NCBI GenBank assembly: GCA_023250495.1
Contig: JAHFAP010000112.1
Span: 1-9,926, forward strand
Source: Deltaproteobacteria bacterium
GTDB lineage: Bacteria; Desulfobacterota; Binatia; UBA9968
Reading direction: 5' to 3'
Length of the DNA: 9,926 bases
Shown: piece after piece, positions 1-6,369 of the stretch
Numbering within the stretch: the first letter of the stretch is position 1
Layout of the letters: each line of letters begins with the position of its first letter
Notes under the pieces: generated by a model
The model's database searches: none
The model's input: only the letters and a program-made list of their open reading frames with translations
What the model was told of the DNA's origin: nothing
Position numbers and translations under genes: made by a program

Positions 1-363
1 GCCGACGGACGCGCCGCGCCATCGGGAATACCACTCGTAATACTCCGGGAAGTCCATGACCTCTCTCGACCCCACCCACGGGCCCGCCCTCGGCGCCGCC
101 GGTCGCGGCTCGAAGCCCGTTAGGCGCTCACCGATATAGGTGACAAAGCCCGCTTTCCCCTGCTCTCCGTCGCTCACGACGTCCACGCCCGCCCGCGCCT
201 GCCTGCGGACGGCTTCGGCCACCGCGCTGCGAACCCGGGCGGCAAACGCCTGGCGGTCGTAGGATTGCCCGCTCTCTTTCGCCTTCAGCGTTTCGATCAG
301 ATCCGCCGGGCGCGCCAAGCTCCCGACAAAGGTAGTCAGGATCCGCTCGGTACTCCGCTTCAT
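1..363 (-). CDS. Cobalamin-independent methionine synthase-like (MetE C-terminal/UROD fold) protein, 5' part only
   Basis: The reading frame starts at the ATG at 363-361 and stays open to the left edge, so 121 N-terminal residues are visible and the rest lies outside. The start MKRSTERILTTFVGSLARP (residues 1-19) and the block GVDVVSDGEQGKAGF (59-73) are typical of the stand-alone MetE-like family, the zinc-dependent methyltransferase barrel related to 5-methyltetrahydropteroyltriglutamate-homocysteine methyltransferase. Members without the MetE N-terminal domain act on varied thiol or methyl donors, so the substrate is unknown. The catalytic zinc ligands would lie further along and cannot be checked. 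Relatives usually read TTHxGSLPRP here; this one has F in place of H and A in place of the first P. An AGAGGAA ribosome site precedes the ATG, and a good promoter lies about 50-75 bases upstream. It diverges from the peroxidase gene. Confidence 0.82.
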   Translation of the reverse strand, partial: MKRSTERILTTFVGSLARPADLIETLKAKESGQSYDRQAFAARVRSAVAEAVRRQARAGVDVVSDGEQGKAGFVTYIGERLTGFEPRPAAPRAGPWVGSREVMDFPEYYEWYSRWRGASVG

Positions 364-411
364 CTTATTCCTCTATTGGCGTTAATGATGGGAATTTTCT
401 GTATGGCAGAG

Positions 412-439
412 AGTATCCGTACGAGTAGCGATATGTCAA
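412..439 (-). promoter_or_regulatory. Sigma70-type promoter of the MetE-like gene
   Basis: On the minus strand a perfect -35 hexamer TTGACA (439-434) is followed after 16 bases by GATACT (417-412), which matches four of six positions of the -10 consensus. Transcription would begin near 405 and give a leader of about 40 bases that includes the ribosome site. The duplicated TTGCGCAA element (466-506) begins 26 bases upstream of the -35, a usual place for an activator. Inferred from pattern only. Confidence 0.55.
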
Positions 440-465
440 CAAATTTCCCCTGCATGGCGCCACTG

Positions 466-506
466 GATCATGTCACGTTTGCTCAATTGCGCAAATGCGC
501 AACTAT
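466..506. repeat. 41-bp repeat, copy 1, with three tandem TTGCGCAA-like 8-mers
   Basis: These 41 bases match 1313-1353 at 40 of 41 positions; the only difference is A versus T at the fifth base. Positions 479-502 are three head-to-tail 8-mers, TTGCTCAA, TTGCGCAA and ATGCGCAA. The middle one is a perfect palindrome and the outer two differ from it by one base each. Successive palindromic 8-mers are what a multimeric DNA-binding regulator would use. The copy sits in the divergent region between the MetE-like gene and the peroxidase gene, so it could act on either. The binding protein is unknown. Confidence 0.75.
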
Positions 507-591
507 CACTGAATGTAGAAAAGCCGGCAGAGAAGAGACCGGAGGCTTTCTCGGCCGCGAATCTTTCCCTAGTTGCTTGAGTCGTGGTAGA

Positions 592-611
592 AAGGAGGAA
601 CACGAAGGAGG
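592..611 (+). promoter_or_regulatory. Doubled Shine-Dalgarno sequence before the peroxidase gene
   Basis: AAGGAGG occurs twice, at 592-598 and 605-611, each followed by AA, 13 bases apart. The second ends six bases before the ATG at 618 and fixes that start over other in-frame options. The first is too far upstream to serve the same start and may be a standby site or chance duplication. Confidence 0.7.
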
Positions 612-617
612 AAAAGT

Positions 618-1184
618 ATGCTCACCCCATCGATTTACGCATTTATCGTCGCCGCGGTCGCGGCATTGGCCTCTCCGGCGCCAAGCACCGCCGCGGACTC
701 TCCTTGCCCCTCCGTCCTCGATCACGAATTCTCGAATCTGCGGGAGGAGCCGGTTTCGCTCTGCCAGTTCCGCGGGAAAGTGCTGCTGATCGTCAACACA
801 GCAAGCGAGTGCGGCTACACGCCTCAGTACGAGGGCTTGGAAAAGTTATACCGCCGCTTTCGCGACAAAGGGTTCGCGGTCCTGGGGTTCCCGGCGAACG
901 ATTTCGGCGGCCAGGAGCCGGGGTCGAACAAGCAGATCGCGCAGTTCTGCCAGGTGAATTACGGTATCACGTTCCCGATGTTCGCGAAGACGTCCGTCGT
1001 CGGCGCGAACGCCCACCCGCTCTTTCATGAGCTCGCCGCGAAAACCGGAAAGCCGCCGCGCTGGAACTTTCACAAGTACCTCCTCGACCGGGCGGGCCAG
1101 CCGGTAGCCGCGTTCGAAAGCGCCGTCGAGCCTGCGGATCCGCGGGTTACTGCGCAGATCGAAAAACTGCTCGGTGCGCGCTGA
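618..1184 (+). CDS. Glutathione peroxidase-family thiol peroxidase, exported
   Basis: This 188-residue protein has the thioredoxin fold of the GPx/BtuE family, which reduces hydrogen peroxide and organic hydroperoxides. The peroxidatic cysteine is C65 in NTASECGYTPQY (codon TGC, so not selenocysteine). The partners of the catalytic tetrad are visible: Q99 in FPANDFGGQEPG, and W149-N150 in PRWNFHKYLLD. C111, in the FC motif of the helix before FPMF, is where thioredoxin-dependent members carry the resolving cysteine, so thioredoxin rather than glutathione is the likelier reductant. Residues 1-26 look like a Sec signal peptide: a hydrophobic run, then a small-residue cleavage area ending in AA before D27. 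The protein is therefore probably periplasmic, whereas BtuE-type enzymes usually lack a leader. The start is set by the strong ribosome site ending at 611. It is monocistronic and flanked by the two copies of the 41-bp repeat. Confidence 0.93.
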   Translation: MLTPSIYAFIVAAVAALASPAPSTAADSPCPSVLDHEFSNLREEPVSLCQFRGKVLLIVNTASECGYTPQYEGLEKLYRRFRDKGFAVLGFPANDFGGQEPGSNKQIAQFCQVNYGITFPMFAKTSVVGANAHPLFHELAAKTGKPPRWNFHKYLLDRAGQPVAAFESAVEPADPRVTAQIEKLLGAR

Positions 1185-1312
1185 TATGTGGTGGGAATGT
1201 CGCCGAGGTCAGACGCTACAGTCGGAGAAAAAAGTTCGGGCGTCTTTGCGGGATAGATACTTGCGGCTAGGCAAACGTTAGTCTCGAGTGTCGTTATTTT
1301 TTACTCCGAGTT

Positions 1313-1353
1313 GATCTTGTCACGTTTGCTCAATTGCGCAAATGCGCAACTAT
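1313..1353. repeat. 41-bp repeat, copy 2, with three tandem TTGCGCAA-like 8-mers
   Basis: Near-exact duplicate of 466-506 in the same orientation. The triplet of 8-mers occupies 1326-1349. It lies between the convergent ends of the peroxidase gene (1184) and the amidohydrolase gene (1468), where no promoter is expected, so a simple operator role is not obvious here. Outside the 41 bases the flanks of the two copies do not resemble each other. The rest of the gap 1185-1467 shows no gene or convincing terminator. Confidence 0.75.
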
Positions 1354-1467
1354 GGCCAAGCTCGGGGCGATACTATCCCGCTTCATGCTCGTAGACTTGC
1401 CGCCAGGCTTCGAAGCCGCCGCTCATGCTCGCGACATTTTTGATCCGTTTTCCGATCACGCAACTCG

Positions 1468-3102
1468 CTATTGCTTAAAGCCCACCACGAGATGGGCACG
1501 ATTGGATTCGGGCAGCGCTTCTCCTTCGCACTTGAGCGTGACGATGTACGTGCCCGCCTTTGCGATCGCCTCGGGTGAAATGATCGCCTCAAGCTCGTTC
1601 TTTGAGACGAAACGGGTCGGAAGCGGTTCGCCGTTCAACATGACGCGGTGGAACGGCCACATCCCGCCCTCTCCCCGTACTTTCAATACCGTGGGACCGG
1701 AACCCTCGGTGAGGAAGAGCGGCGATATTTCGAGGTTCGGCGGCAAGCTCTGGTAGGAATAGAATGACGGAATCGGATTCTTGTATTTGTGGAATCCGAT
1801 ATCGACGACCTTCCCGTCCATCACGACCATCTTGACGTTCTGCGTCATCCAGATGTCTTGCAGCGGGTCCCCCTCGACGATGGACAGATCTGCGACCTTG
1901 CCGGGCTCGACGCTGCCGTAGTCTTTGTCTTTTTTGAAAGTCCTGGCGACATTCAGCGTGGCGGCTTGGATCGCGGTCATCGGCGGCACACCCGCCTCAA
2001 CGTCCATCACCAGGGCCTGATGCATGAGCAAGGCCGCCATGCCGCGCGGCGGGTCCGAGCCTTCCTTCAGGATGCCGCCGGCCTGGACGAAGCGCCGGAT
2101 GAATTCATTCGCTTTTTCATAGCCGATTTTGGCGCGCTCGAGCTGCTCGGGCGTGTAGCGCTTGAGCAGTTTGTCATAGGCGTTGGCGGTCACCGCGCGG
2201 ACCGCGGCCGGGAGATCGGCATTGGGATCGTTCAAGATTTCGTTCTCTCTTTCTCTGAAGCGTTTGGCGCTCGGCGAAAGGGGACGCAGCCATTTGGCGA
2301 TGGTCGGAGTCCACGCGACGTTGTGCTCCACCATCGCGCCGATCACCTCGTCGAAATTTTCGCTTTGGTAATAAGCGCCGGCGAGCTCCTGGTCGATCAC
2401 GCCGCCCAACCGATCTTCGGCCAGCTTGCGCCTGGCAGGGACATAAGGGATGGAGCTGTAGCCTACCGACCAGATGTGCTCGATTGAGTCGACGCCCGCC
2501 TTGACGGAGCCGACGACGTCCCAACTGTGGGCGGCTACCGGCATGTTCAGCCGATGGGCTTCGTCGACGGCGACTTTCACCAGGTCCAAAGAAAGAAACT
2601 CGTTGACTTTGAGGATGTCGCAGCCGAATTCCTTTTTCCGCCGCACCGCTTGACGCACTTCCTCCGGCGTTGTGACGATGATGTTGCCGCGAGATGTTCG
2701 CGAACCAAACGCGTCGTGCTCGGTGCCGGCCGCGCCGATCGCCCGGCCCGTCATCCAAATACGCGGCCCGCGAATTTTTCCCAGATCGGTGCCCTGTTTT
2801 TGCGCAAGGGTCCATGGGCCGTCCTGATAGAGTTCGATCGAGGCGCAGGTGGTAATTCCCAGATGGAGATAAAGCTCTCCATGGAAATCCTCCAAGTGGC
2901 CGTGGCCATCGATGAAGCCCGGCAGAACGGTCTTGCCCTTGACATCAATCACCTGCACGTCGGCCGGAATAGAGACTTCGCCGCTCCTACCGACCGCTTG
3001 GAACTTGCCTGCCTGGATAACGACGACGGAATTCTCGATCGGCGGCTGGCCGGTGCCATCGATCAGTCTTCCACCCTGCACCACGAGTACTTTCTCTGCC
3101 AT
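1468..3102 (-). CDS. Metal-dependent amidohydrolase (imidazolonepropionase/prolidase type) with C-terminal IPT/TIG-like domain
   Basis: This 544-residue protein starts with the small beta-sandwich strand GGRLIDGTG (10-18), continues into the amidohydrolase TIM barrel, and returns to the sandwich at EPGKVADLSIVEGDP (399-413). Metal-site residues can be read in order: H67 and H69 (GHGH), K165 in DILKV as candidate carboxylated lysine, H192 (AAHSWD), H209 (SIEH) and D350 (EGSD). This fits the imidazolonepropionase/Xaa-Pro dipeptidase-like branch, whose members hydrolyse cyclic amides or peptide-like bonds; the substrate cannot be told. After about residue 452 comes an extra segment of roughly 90 residues, from NLEISPLF through VKVRGEGG-like beta strands to a final NRAHLVVGF, which resembles an IPT/TIG immunoglobulin-like domain. 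No signal peptide is visible, which is odd for a protein with such a domain. GGAGG at 3117-3113 precedes the ATG. It seems to be transcribed alone. Confidence 0.88.
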   Translation of the reverse strand: MAEKVLVVQGGRLIDGTGQPPIENSVVVIQAGKFQAVGRSGEVSIPADVQVIDVKGKTVLPGFIDGHGHLEDFHGELYLHLGITTCASIELYQDGPWTLAQKQGTDLGKIRGPRIWMTGRAIGAAGTEHDAFGSRTSRGNIIVTTPEEVRQAVRRKKEFGCDILKVNEFLSLDLVKVAVDEAHRLNMPVAAHSWDVVGSVKAGVDSIEHIWSVGYSSIPYVPARRKLAEDRLGGVIDQELAGAYYQSENFDEVIGAMVEHNVAWTPTIAKWLRPLSPSAKRFRERENEILNDPNADLPAAVRAVTANAYDKLLKRYTPEQLERAKIGYEKANEFIRRFVQAGGILKEGSDPPRGMAALLMHQALVMDVEAGVPPMTAIQAATLNVARTFKKDKDYGSVEPGKVADLSIVEGDPLQDIWMTQNVKMVVMDGKVVDIGFHKYKNPIPSFYSYQSLPPNLEISPLFLTEGSGPTVLKVRGEGGMWPFHRVMLNGEPLPTRFVSKNELEAIISPEAIAKAGTYIVTLKCEGEALPESNRAHLVVGFKQ

Positions 3103-3261
3103 GTTTTCTTTTCCTCCCTCACCGCTTCAATGTCAACGTGGGATCTGTAAAGACCATTTAGGGACCATGACAGGATTAGTGATTGTGACGGAACCCTCGA
3201 GAATCGGTCCAGATGATTTGAATAGGATTTCGCCCTAACTCGCGGGCAAAGGTGTGAAGAT

Positions 3262-3299
3262 AAAAAACCGCCGGGTTACCTGACTACCGCAGTCAACCC
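3262..3299 (-). terminator. Candidate intrinsic terminator of the molybdenum hydroxylase operon
   Basis: On the minus strand GGGTTGACT (3299-3291), a five-base loop and AGTC (3285-3282), a four-base bulge, then AACCC (3277-3273) make a nine-pair stem. After five GC-rich bases comes a run of six T (3267-3262). It lies about 125 bases past the stop of the molybdopterin subunit. The bulge and the spacer before the T run make it imperfect. Confidence 0.4.
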
Positions 3300-3332
3300 T
3301 CTGCTACGTATTTTTGCGGCGTCACGCAGATT

Positions 3333-3351
3333 GACTCACGCACAGTGAGTC
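3333..3351. repeat. Perfect 7-bp inverted repeat
   Basis: GACTCAC (3333-3339), a five-base loop and GTGAGTC (3345-3351). No T run follows on either strand, so it is not a standard terminator. It could be an operator or an mRNA 3' hairpin of the operon to its right. Confidence 0.45.
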
Positions 3352-3388
3352 GCCCCTGAAGAAAACGAAGGGTCTAGTACCCACCGAG

Positions 3389-3411
3389 ACTCTTCGGCTT
3401 CGCCTCAGAGT
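3389..3411. repeat. Two-tier hairpin, possible dispersed REP-like repeat
   Basis: ACTCT (3389-3393) pairs with AGAGT (3407-3411). After a symmetric two-base mismatch, GGC (3396-3398) pairs with GCC (3402-3404) around a TTC loop. The symmetric arrangement, and the trailing TGACA, resemble short intergenic repeats I recall from environmental genomes; this is memory, not a search. It lies 12 bases past the stop of the molybdopterin subunit on that gene's strand. Confidence 0.4.
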
Positions 3412-3423
3412 GACAGCAGGGTA

Positions 3424-5718
3424 TCAGCTCTTCTGATTCGCCGCCGGTGTAGCCTTCAGAGCGGTCAAAACGCGCGCCGGAGTGAACGGCACTTCGCGCA
3501 GGCGCGCTCCCACGGCGTCGAAGATGGCGTTGCCGATCGCCGCCGCTACGGGAATCGTCGAGGGCTCGCCGGCGCCGAGCGACGCCATCTCGGGGCGATT
3601 GATCAGCACGATGTCGAGTTCCGGTACGTCCGTAAACTTGAGAATCGGATAACTATTCCAATCGAGACTCGTCACTCCATTGGCGTCGAAAGTAACCTCT
3701 TCGAACAGCGCGCGGCTGACGCCTTGGATCACATTGCCTTCGACTTGGTTCTGCACGAAGTCCGGGTTCACCATGAGTCCGCAGTCGTGGGAGGAGACAA
3801 CTTTCTTCACGGCGACGGCTCCGGTCGTCTTGTTCACCTCCACGTCGGCCACTATGGCGCAATAGGCGTTGGCGCGTTGGGTCAGCGCAATACCTCGGCC
3901 TCTGGCAATGTTGCCGCTCGATGCGGGAGCGGGCGAGGGCCGCTTCTGCCATCCCGCCTTATCCGCGGCGGCCTTCAAACATTCACTACCGCGCTTGTTA
4001 TTCGCCAGGTGACGCATCCGATAGTCCACCGGATCGACTCTGAGATCGACGGCGATCTCATCGACGAAGCATTCGCTGGCGAAGCAGCGCGCCGGATCGC
4101 CGGGGGCCCGCAGGTTGCTGGTGCGCAGCGGAATCGGCTCGGGGAAGTGCCAATTGATATGTTCGGCGACGATTTTTTGATTGGCGACCTCGTAAATTTC
4201 ACCGCCGCCCTGAGTGCCGTTGCCTTGCCCCGGATTGTTGGGCTTGAAGCCGACTTGTAGCGACGCGAGGAGCGGGGTTACGCCGGAGGCCGTCCAAGGT
4301 TGACCGTAGTCCACGAAATCCCAAGCGATGAGCTTGCCGTCGCCGTCGATGGCCGCTTTGACTTCGTCCAACTGCGCCGGGCCTTTGGGCTCCCAGCCAT
4401 GCTCGTCTTGGCGCGACCATTGCACGCGCACCGGCGCGCCGACCGCGCGCGACAGCAACGCCGCGTCCTCGGCGCCGTCGTCGGTGCTCATGCGGCCATA
4501 GGAGCCTGAGGCTTCATGATAGATCACGCGAACGTTCTGCTCGGGAATCTTTAACAAGGTTGCAATCGTGCCGCGCGTCCGAAACGGTCCTTGAGGGCCC
4601 GACCAGATCGTCGCCCTGTCGCCTTTGACGTCGGCCACGGCGCAGGACGGTCCGATCATGCCGTGCATTTGAAACGGCCAGCGGTAGCTCGCTTGATAGG
4701 TTTTCTTCCCTTGGCTAAAGCCGGCGCCGAGATCGCCTTTCTCCACGGCCTTTTGAGTGCGCACGGGTTTGGTGTTTTTCAAATAGGCGAAGAGCTCGTC
4801 GGGATTCGCCGGCAGCTTGGTGGTTGGCTTGGACCAGGTGATTTTGAGCGCCTCTGCGGCTTTGATTGCGGCCCACTCGGTATTCGCCACGACGCCGACG
4901 AATTTTCCCTCACGCACGATCATGGCTACGCCTGGGATATGTTTGATCGAATCCTGTTCGATACTGACGGGCTCAGTATTGACAACGGGCGGACGCACCA
5001 CGCGACCATGAAGCATGCCGGGAATGCGCACGTCGTGCGCGTAGACATACTCGCCAGTAACTTTGGCCGGCAACTCGAAGCGCTTCACCGAAGTGCCGAC
5101 GACCTTATAATCTTTGGGATCTTTAGCTTTAACTTCCGGAGCGACTTTCATGTCCCAACCGGTTCCTGTCGCAGTAATACGGACGTGGAACAGTTTGCCG
5201 CCCACGAGCTGAGCGTAGGAGACTTTCTTTCCCGCATCTCCGATCACGCTGACGACGCCATCGTTCACGGTCAACTTATCCGGCGTCACCGCCAAACGAG
5301 CGGCGGCGAGTTTCAAAAGCTCTTGGCGCGCGGCGGCCGCGGCCTGCTTGAACTGTGGTCCGGCCCGTTCAATCGACCGGCTGCCCACCGTGGAGCCCTG
5401 TTCGACGGACTTCGTCGTGTCACCGGATACCATCTTGATGCGATTGACCGATACGTCCAATTCTTCAGCGACGATCTGCGCGAGCGCAGTGACCGTGCCA
5501 GTGCCGATTTCGACTTTGCTGGTAAAGACGGTGACCGTTCCGTCCGCGCCGATGGCCAACCAAGAGTCCAGCGACTGGGGGTCCAAGTCGCCATTGGGGA
5601 GTAGATTAGCGCTCGATTGTGCGAACAGATCGCTTGCAGCCGGGAAAAGGTTGAAGCTCACGATCAGCGCGCCGGTGCCTTTGAGAAACTCCCTGCGGGA
5701 AAGTTCACTAGTTTTCAT
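3424..5718 (-). CDS. Molybdenum hydroxylase large subunit (isoquinoline 1-oxidoreductase beta / aldehyde oxidase type), Tat-exported
   Basis: This 764-residue subunit would bind the molybdenum-cytosine dinucleotide cofactor and hydroxylate an N-heterocycle or oxidise an aldehyde. It begins with a twin-arginine signal: SRREFLKG at residues 7-14, a hydrophobic stretch, and a cleavage-like site near residue 34. The enzyme is therefore expected in the periplasm. Family blocks follow in order: VEIGTGTVTALAQIVAEELD (69-88), QGPFRTRG (376-383), the SGSYGR loop (404-409) corresponding to the glycine-rich cofactor motif, RAPGDPARCFASECFVDE (537-554), and GAGEPS with catalytic-type E718. Length and the split into two subunits without an FAD subunit match IorB-like enzymes. 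It starts 16 bases after the 2Fe-2S subunit gene, and GGAAGGAG in that gap sets the start. The true substrate is unknown, and no cytochrome or XdhC-like maturation gene is seen nearby. Confidence 0.9.
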   Translation of the reverse strand: MKTSELSRREFLKGTGALIVSFNLFPAASDLFAQSSANLLPNGDLDPQSLDSWLAIGADGTVTVFTSKVEIGTGTVTALAQIVAEELDVSVNRIKMVSGDTTKSVEQGSTVGSRSIERAGPQFKQAAAAARQELLKLAAARLAVTPDKLTVNDGVVSVIGDAGKKVSYAQLVGGKLFHVRITATGTGWDMKVAPEVKAKDPKDYKVVGTSVKRFELPAKVTGEYVYAHDVRIPGMLHGRVVRPPVVNTEPVSIEQDSIKHIPGVAMIVREGKFVGVVANTEWAAIKAAEALKITWSKPTTKLPANPDELFAYLKNTKPVRTQKAVEKGDLGAGFSQGKKTYQASYRWPFQMHGMIGPSCAVADVKGDRATIWSGPQGPFRTRGTIATLLKIPEQNVRVIYHEASGSYGRMSTDDGAEDAALLSRAVGAPVRVQWSRQDEHGWEPKGPAQLDEVKAAIDGDGKLIAWDFVDYGQPWTASGVTPLLASLQVGFKPNNPGQGNGTQGGGEIYEVANQKIVAEHINWHFPEPIPLRTSNLRAPGDPARCFASECFVDEIAVDLRVDPVDYRMRHLANNKRGSECLKAAADKAGWQKRPSPAPASSGNIARGRGIALTQRANAYCAIVADVEVNKTTGAVAVKKVVSSHDCGLMVNPDFVQNQVEGNVIQGVSRALFEEVTFDANGVTSLDWNSYPILKFTDVPELDIVLINRPEMASLGAGEPSTIPVAAAIGNAIFDAVGARLREVPFTPARVLTALKATPAANQKS

Positions 5719-5734
5719 CTCGCTTGCTCCTTCC

Positions 5735-6199
5735 TCACACCTTCTGTCCCGACGCGCGCTTGATGGCGCGCAAGATGCGCGTGTGCGTGCCGCAACGGCA
5801 GAGATTGCCCGCCAGCGCTTCTTTGATTTGGGCGTCCGTAGGTTTTGGGTTTTTGTCCAGCAACGCTTTAGAAGTCATGATCATGCCATTGATGCAGTAG
5901 CCGCACTGCACGGCCTGCTCGTCGACGAATGCTTGCTGCAGCCGGTGCATTTTTTTCGTCGATCCCAGACCTTCAAGGGTAGTCACCGGCCGGTTCTGAG
6001 CCGAGCTTACCGGCAGCTGACAGGATCGGATGGCGTTGCCGTCCATAATGACGGCGCAGGCGCCGCACTGGGCCAGCCCGCAGCCGAATTTCGGTCCGTT
6101 CAGCTGCAAATCATTGCGTAACACGTAGAGCAGCGGAGTTTCGGGGTCGGTGTCGACGACTCGCGCCTTGCCGTTAACTTTCAGCGAGATTCGCGCCAT
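5735..6199 (-). CDS. 2Fe-2S subunit of the molybdenum hydroxylase (isoquinoline 1-oxidoreductase alpha type)
   Basis: This 154-residue protein carries the two clusters that pass electrons away from the molybdenum site. The N-terminal plant-ferredoxin-type cluster is held by C40, C45, C48 (GCGLAQCGACAV) and C60. The C-terminal helical domain has C99 and C102 (QCGYCINGM) and C134 and C136 (GNLCRCGTH). Q98 just before C99 is the residue that contacts the pterin cofactor in relatives. All eight cysteines are present and the length is normal for the family. It has no export signal of its own, so it would cross the membrane folded together with the Tat-tagged large subunit. AGGAGC at 6210-6205 precedes the ATG. 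It is the first gene of a two-gene operon; its promoter and a leader hairpin are described separately. Confidence 0.93.
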   Translation of the reverse strand: MARISLKVNGKARVVDTDPETPLLYVLRNDLQLNGPKFGCGLAQCGACAVIMDGNAIRSCQLPVSSAQNRPVTTLEGLGSTKKMHRLQQAFVDEQAVQCGYCINGMIMTSKALLDKNPKPTDAQIKEALAGNLCRCGTHTRILRAIKRASGQKV

Positions 6200-6217
6200 A
6201 GCGAGCTCCTTTTCTCT

Positions 6218-6242
6218 ACGGGCCGGGTAAGACTCGGCCCGT
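6218..6242. promoter_or_regulatory. Strong hairpin in the 5' leader of the molybdenum hydroxylase operon
   Basis: ACGGGCCGGGT (6218-6228) and ACTCGGCCCGT (6232-6242) form an 11-position stem, ten Watson-Crick pairs and one mismatch that can be a G-U wobble in RNA, around a three-base loop. It ends seven bases upstream of the ribosome site of the 2Fe-2S subunit gene. No T run follows on the minus strand, so it is more likely a stabilising or translation-modulating leader structure, or a protein site in DNA, than a terminator. Confidence 0.6.
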
Positions 6243-6251
6243 GTCTATTGT

Positions 6252-6293
6252 GGGGACATCGAGATTCTTAGATGAGTCCCCAGCCCGTGTCAA
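6252..6293 (-). promoter_or_regulatory. Promoter and operator-like inverted repeat of the molybdenum hydroxylase operon
   Basis: On the minus strand a perfect -35, TTGACA (6293-6288), is followed after 17-18 bases by TAAGAA or AAGAAT (about 6270-6264) as a weak -10. Transcription would start near 6257. An inverted repeat, GGGGAC (6252-6257) and GTCCCC (6276-6281), brackets the -10 and the start site, where a repressor could block initiation. No regulator gene is in the window. Confidence 0.45.
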
Positions 6294-6369
6294 GACATTA
6301 GAGGGCACCCGCAAGAGCCTTTTCTAATACCCCAACTTGTGGTTTAAGTTGTTGCACAGGAGGGTCGCT

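Larger units (their letters stand above)
3103..3423. other. Gene-free gap of 321 bases with several inverted repeats
   Basis: No credible coding frame is seen on either strand. It separates the end of the molybdenum hydroxylase operon from the amidohydrolase start, both on the minus strand, so it should hold the terminator of the first and the promoter of the second. Three inverted repeats are present (3262-3299, 3333-3351, 3389-3411; see separate entries). I could not find a convincing -35/-10 pair for the amidohydrolase. The TTGACA on the minus strand at 3136-3131 is too close to the start codon and has no -10. Confidence 0.6.

Noticed and set aside
520..549. AAAGCC and GGCTTT hairpin in the peroxidase leader
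   Set aside because: Six pairs with an 18-base loop and no T run; too weak to call a terminator or riboswitch.
265..789. Plus-strand open frame of 174 codons overlapping the MetE-like start and the peroxidase gene
   Set aside because: It crosses a promoter, the 41-bp repeat and the start of a well-supported gene in another frame. The protein has no recognisable features.
810..812. Possible selenocysteine at the GPx active site
   Set aside because: The codon for residue 65 is TGC, ordinary cysteine; no TGA and no SECIS-like need.
1789..2487. Plus-strand open frame of 232 codons opposite the amidohydrolase
   Set aside because: Shadow of the amidohydrolase; the composition (many H, D, R) is that of an antisense frame and no motif is present.
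3131..3136. Minus-strand TTGACA as -35 of the amidohydrolase promoter
   Set aside because: A matching -10 would fall inside the ribosome site just before the start codon and no such hexamer exists there.
4591..5604. Long plus-strand open frame of 337 codons opposite the molybdopterin subunit gene
   Set aside because: It is fully antisense to a gene with clear family motifs, and its translation shows no family features. Open antisense frames are common in GC-rich DNA.
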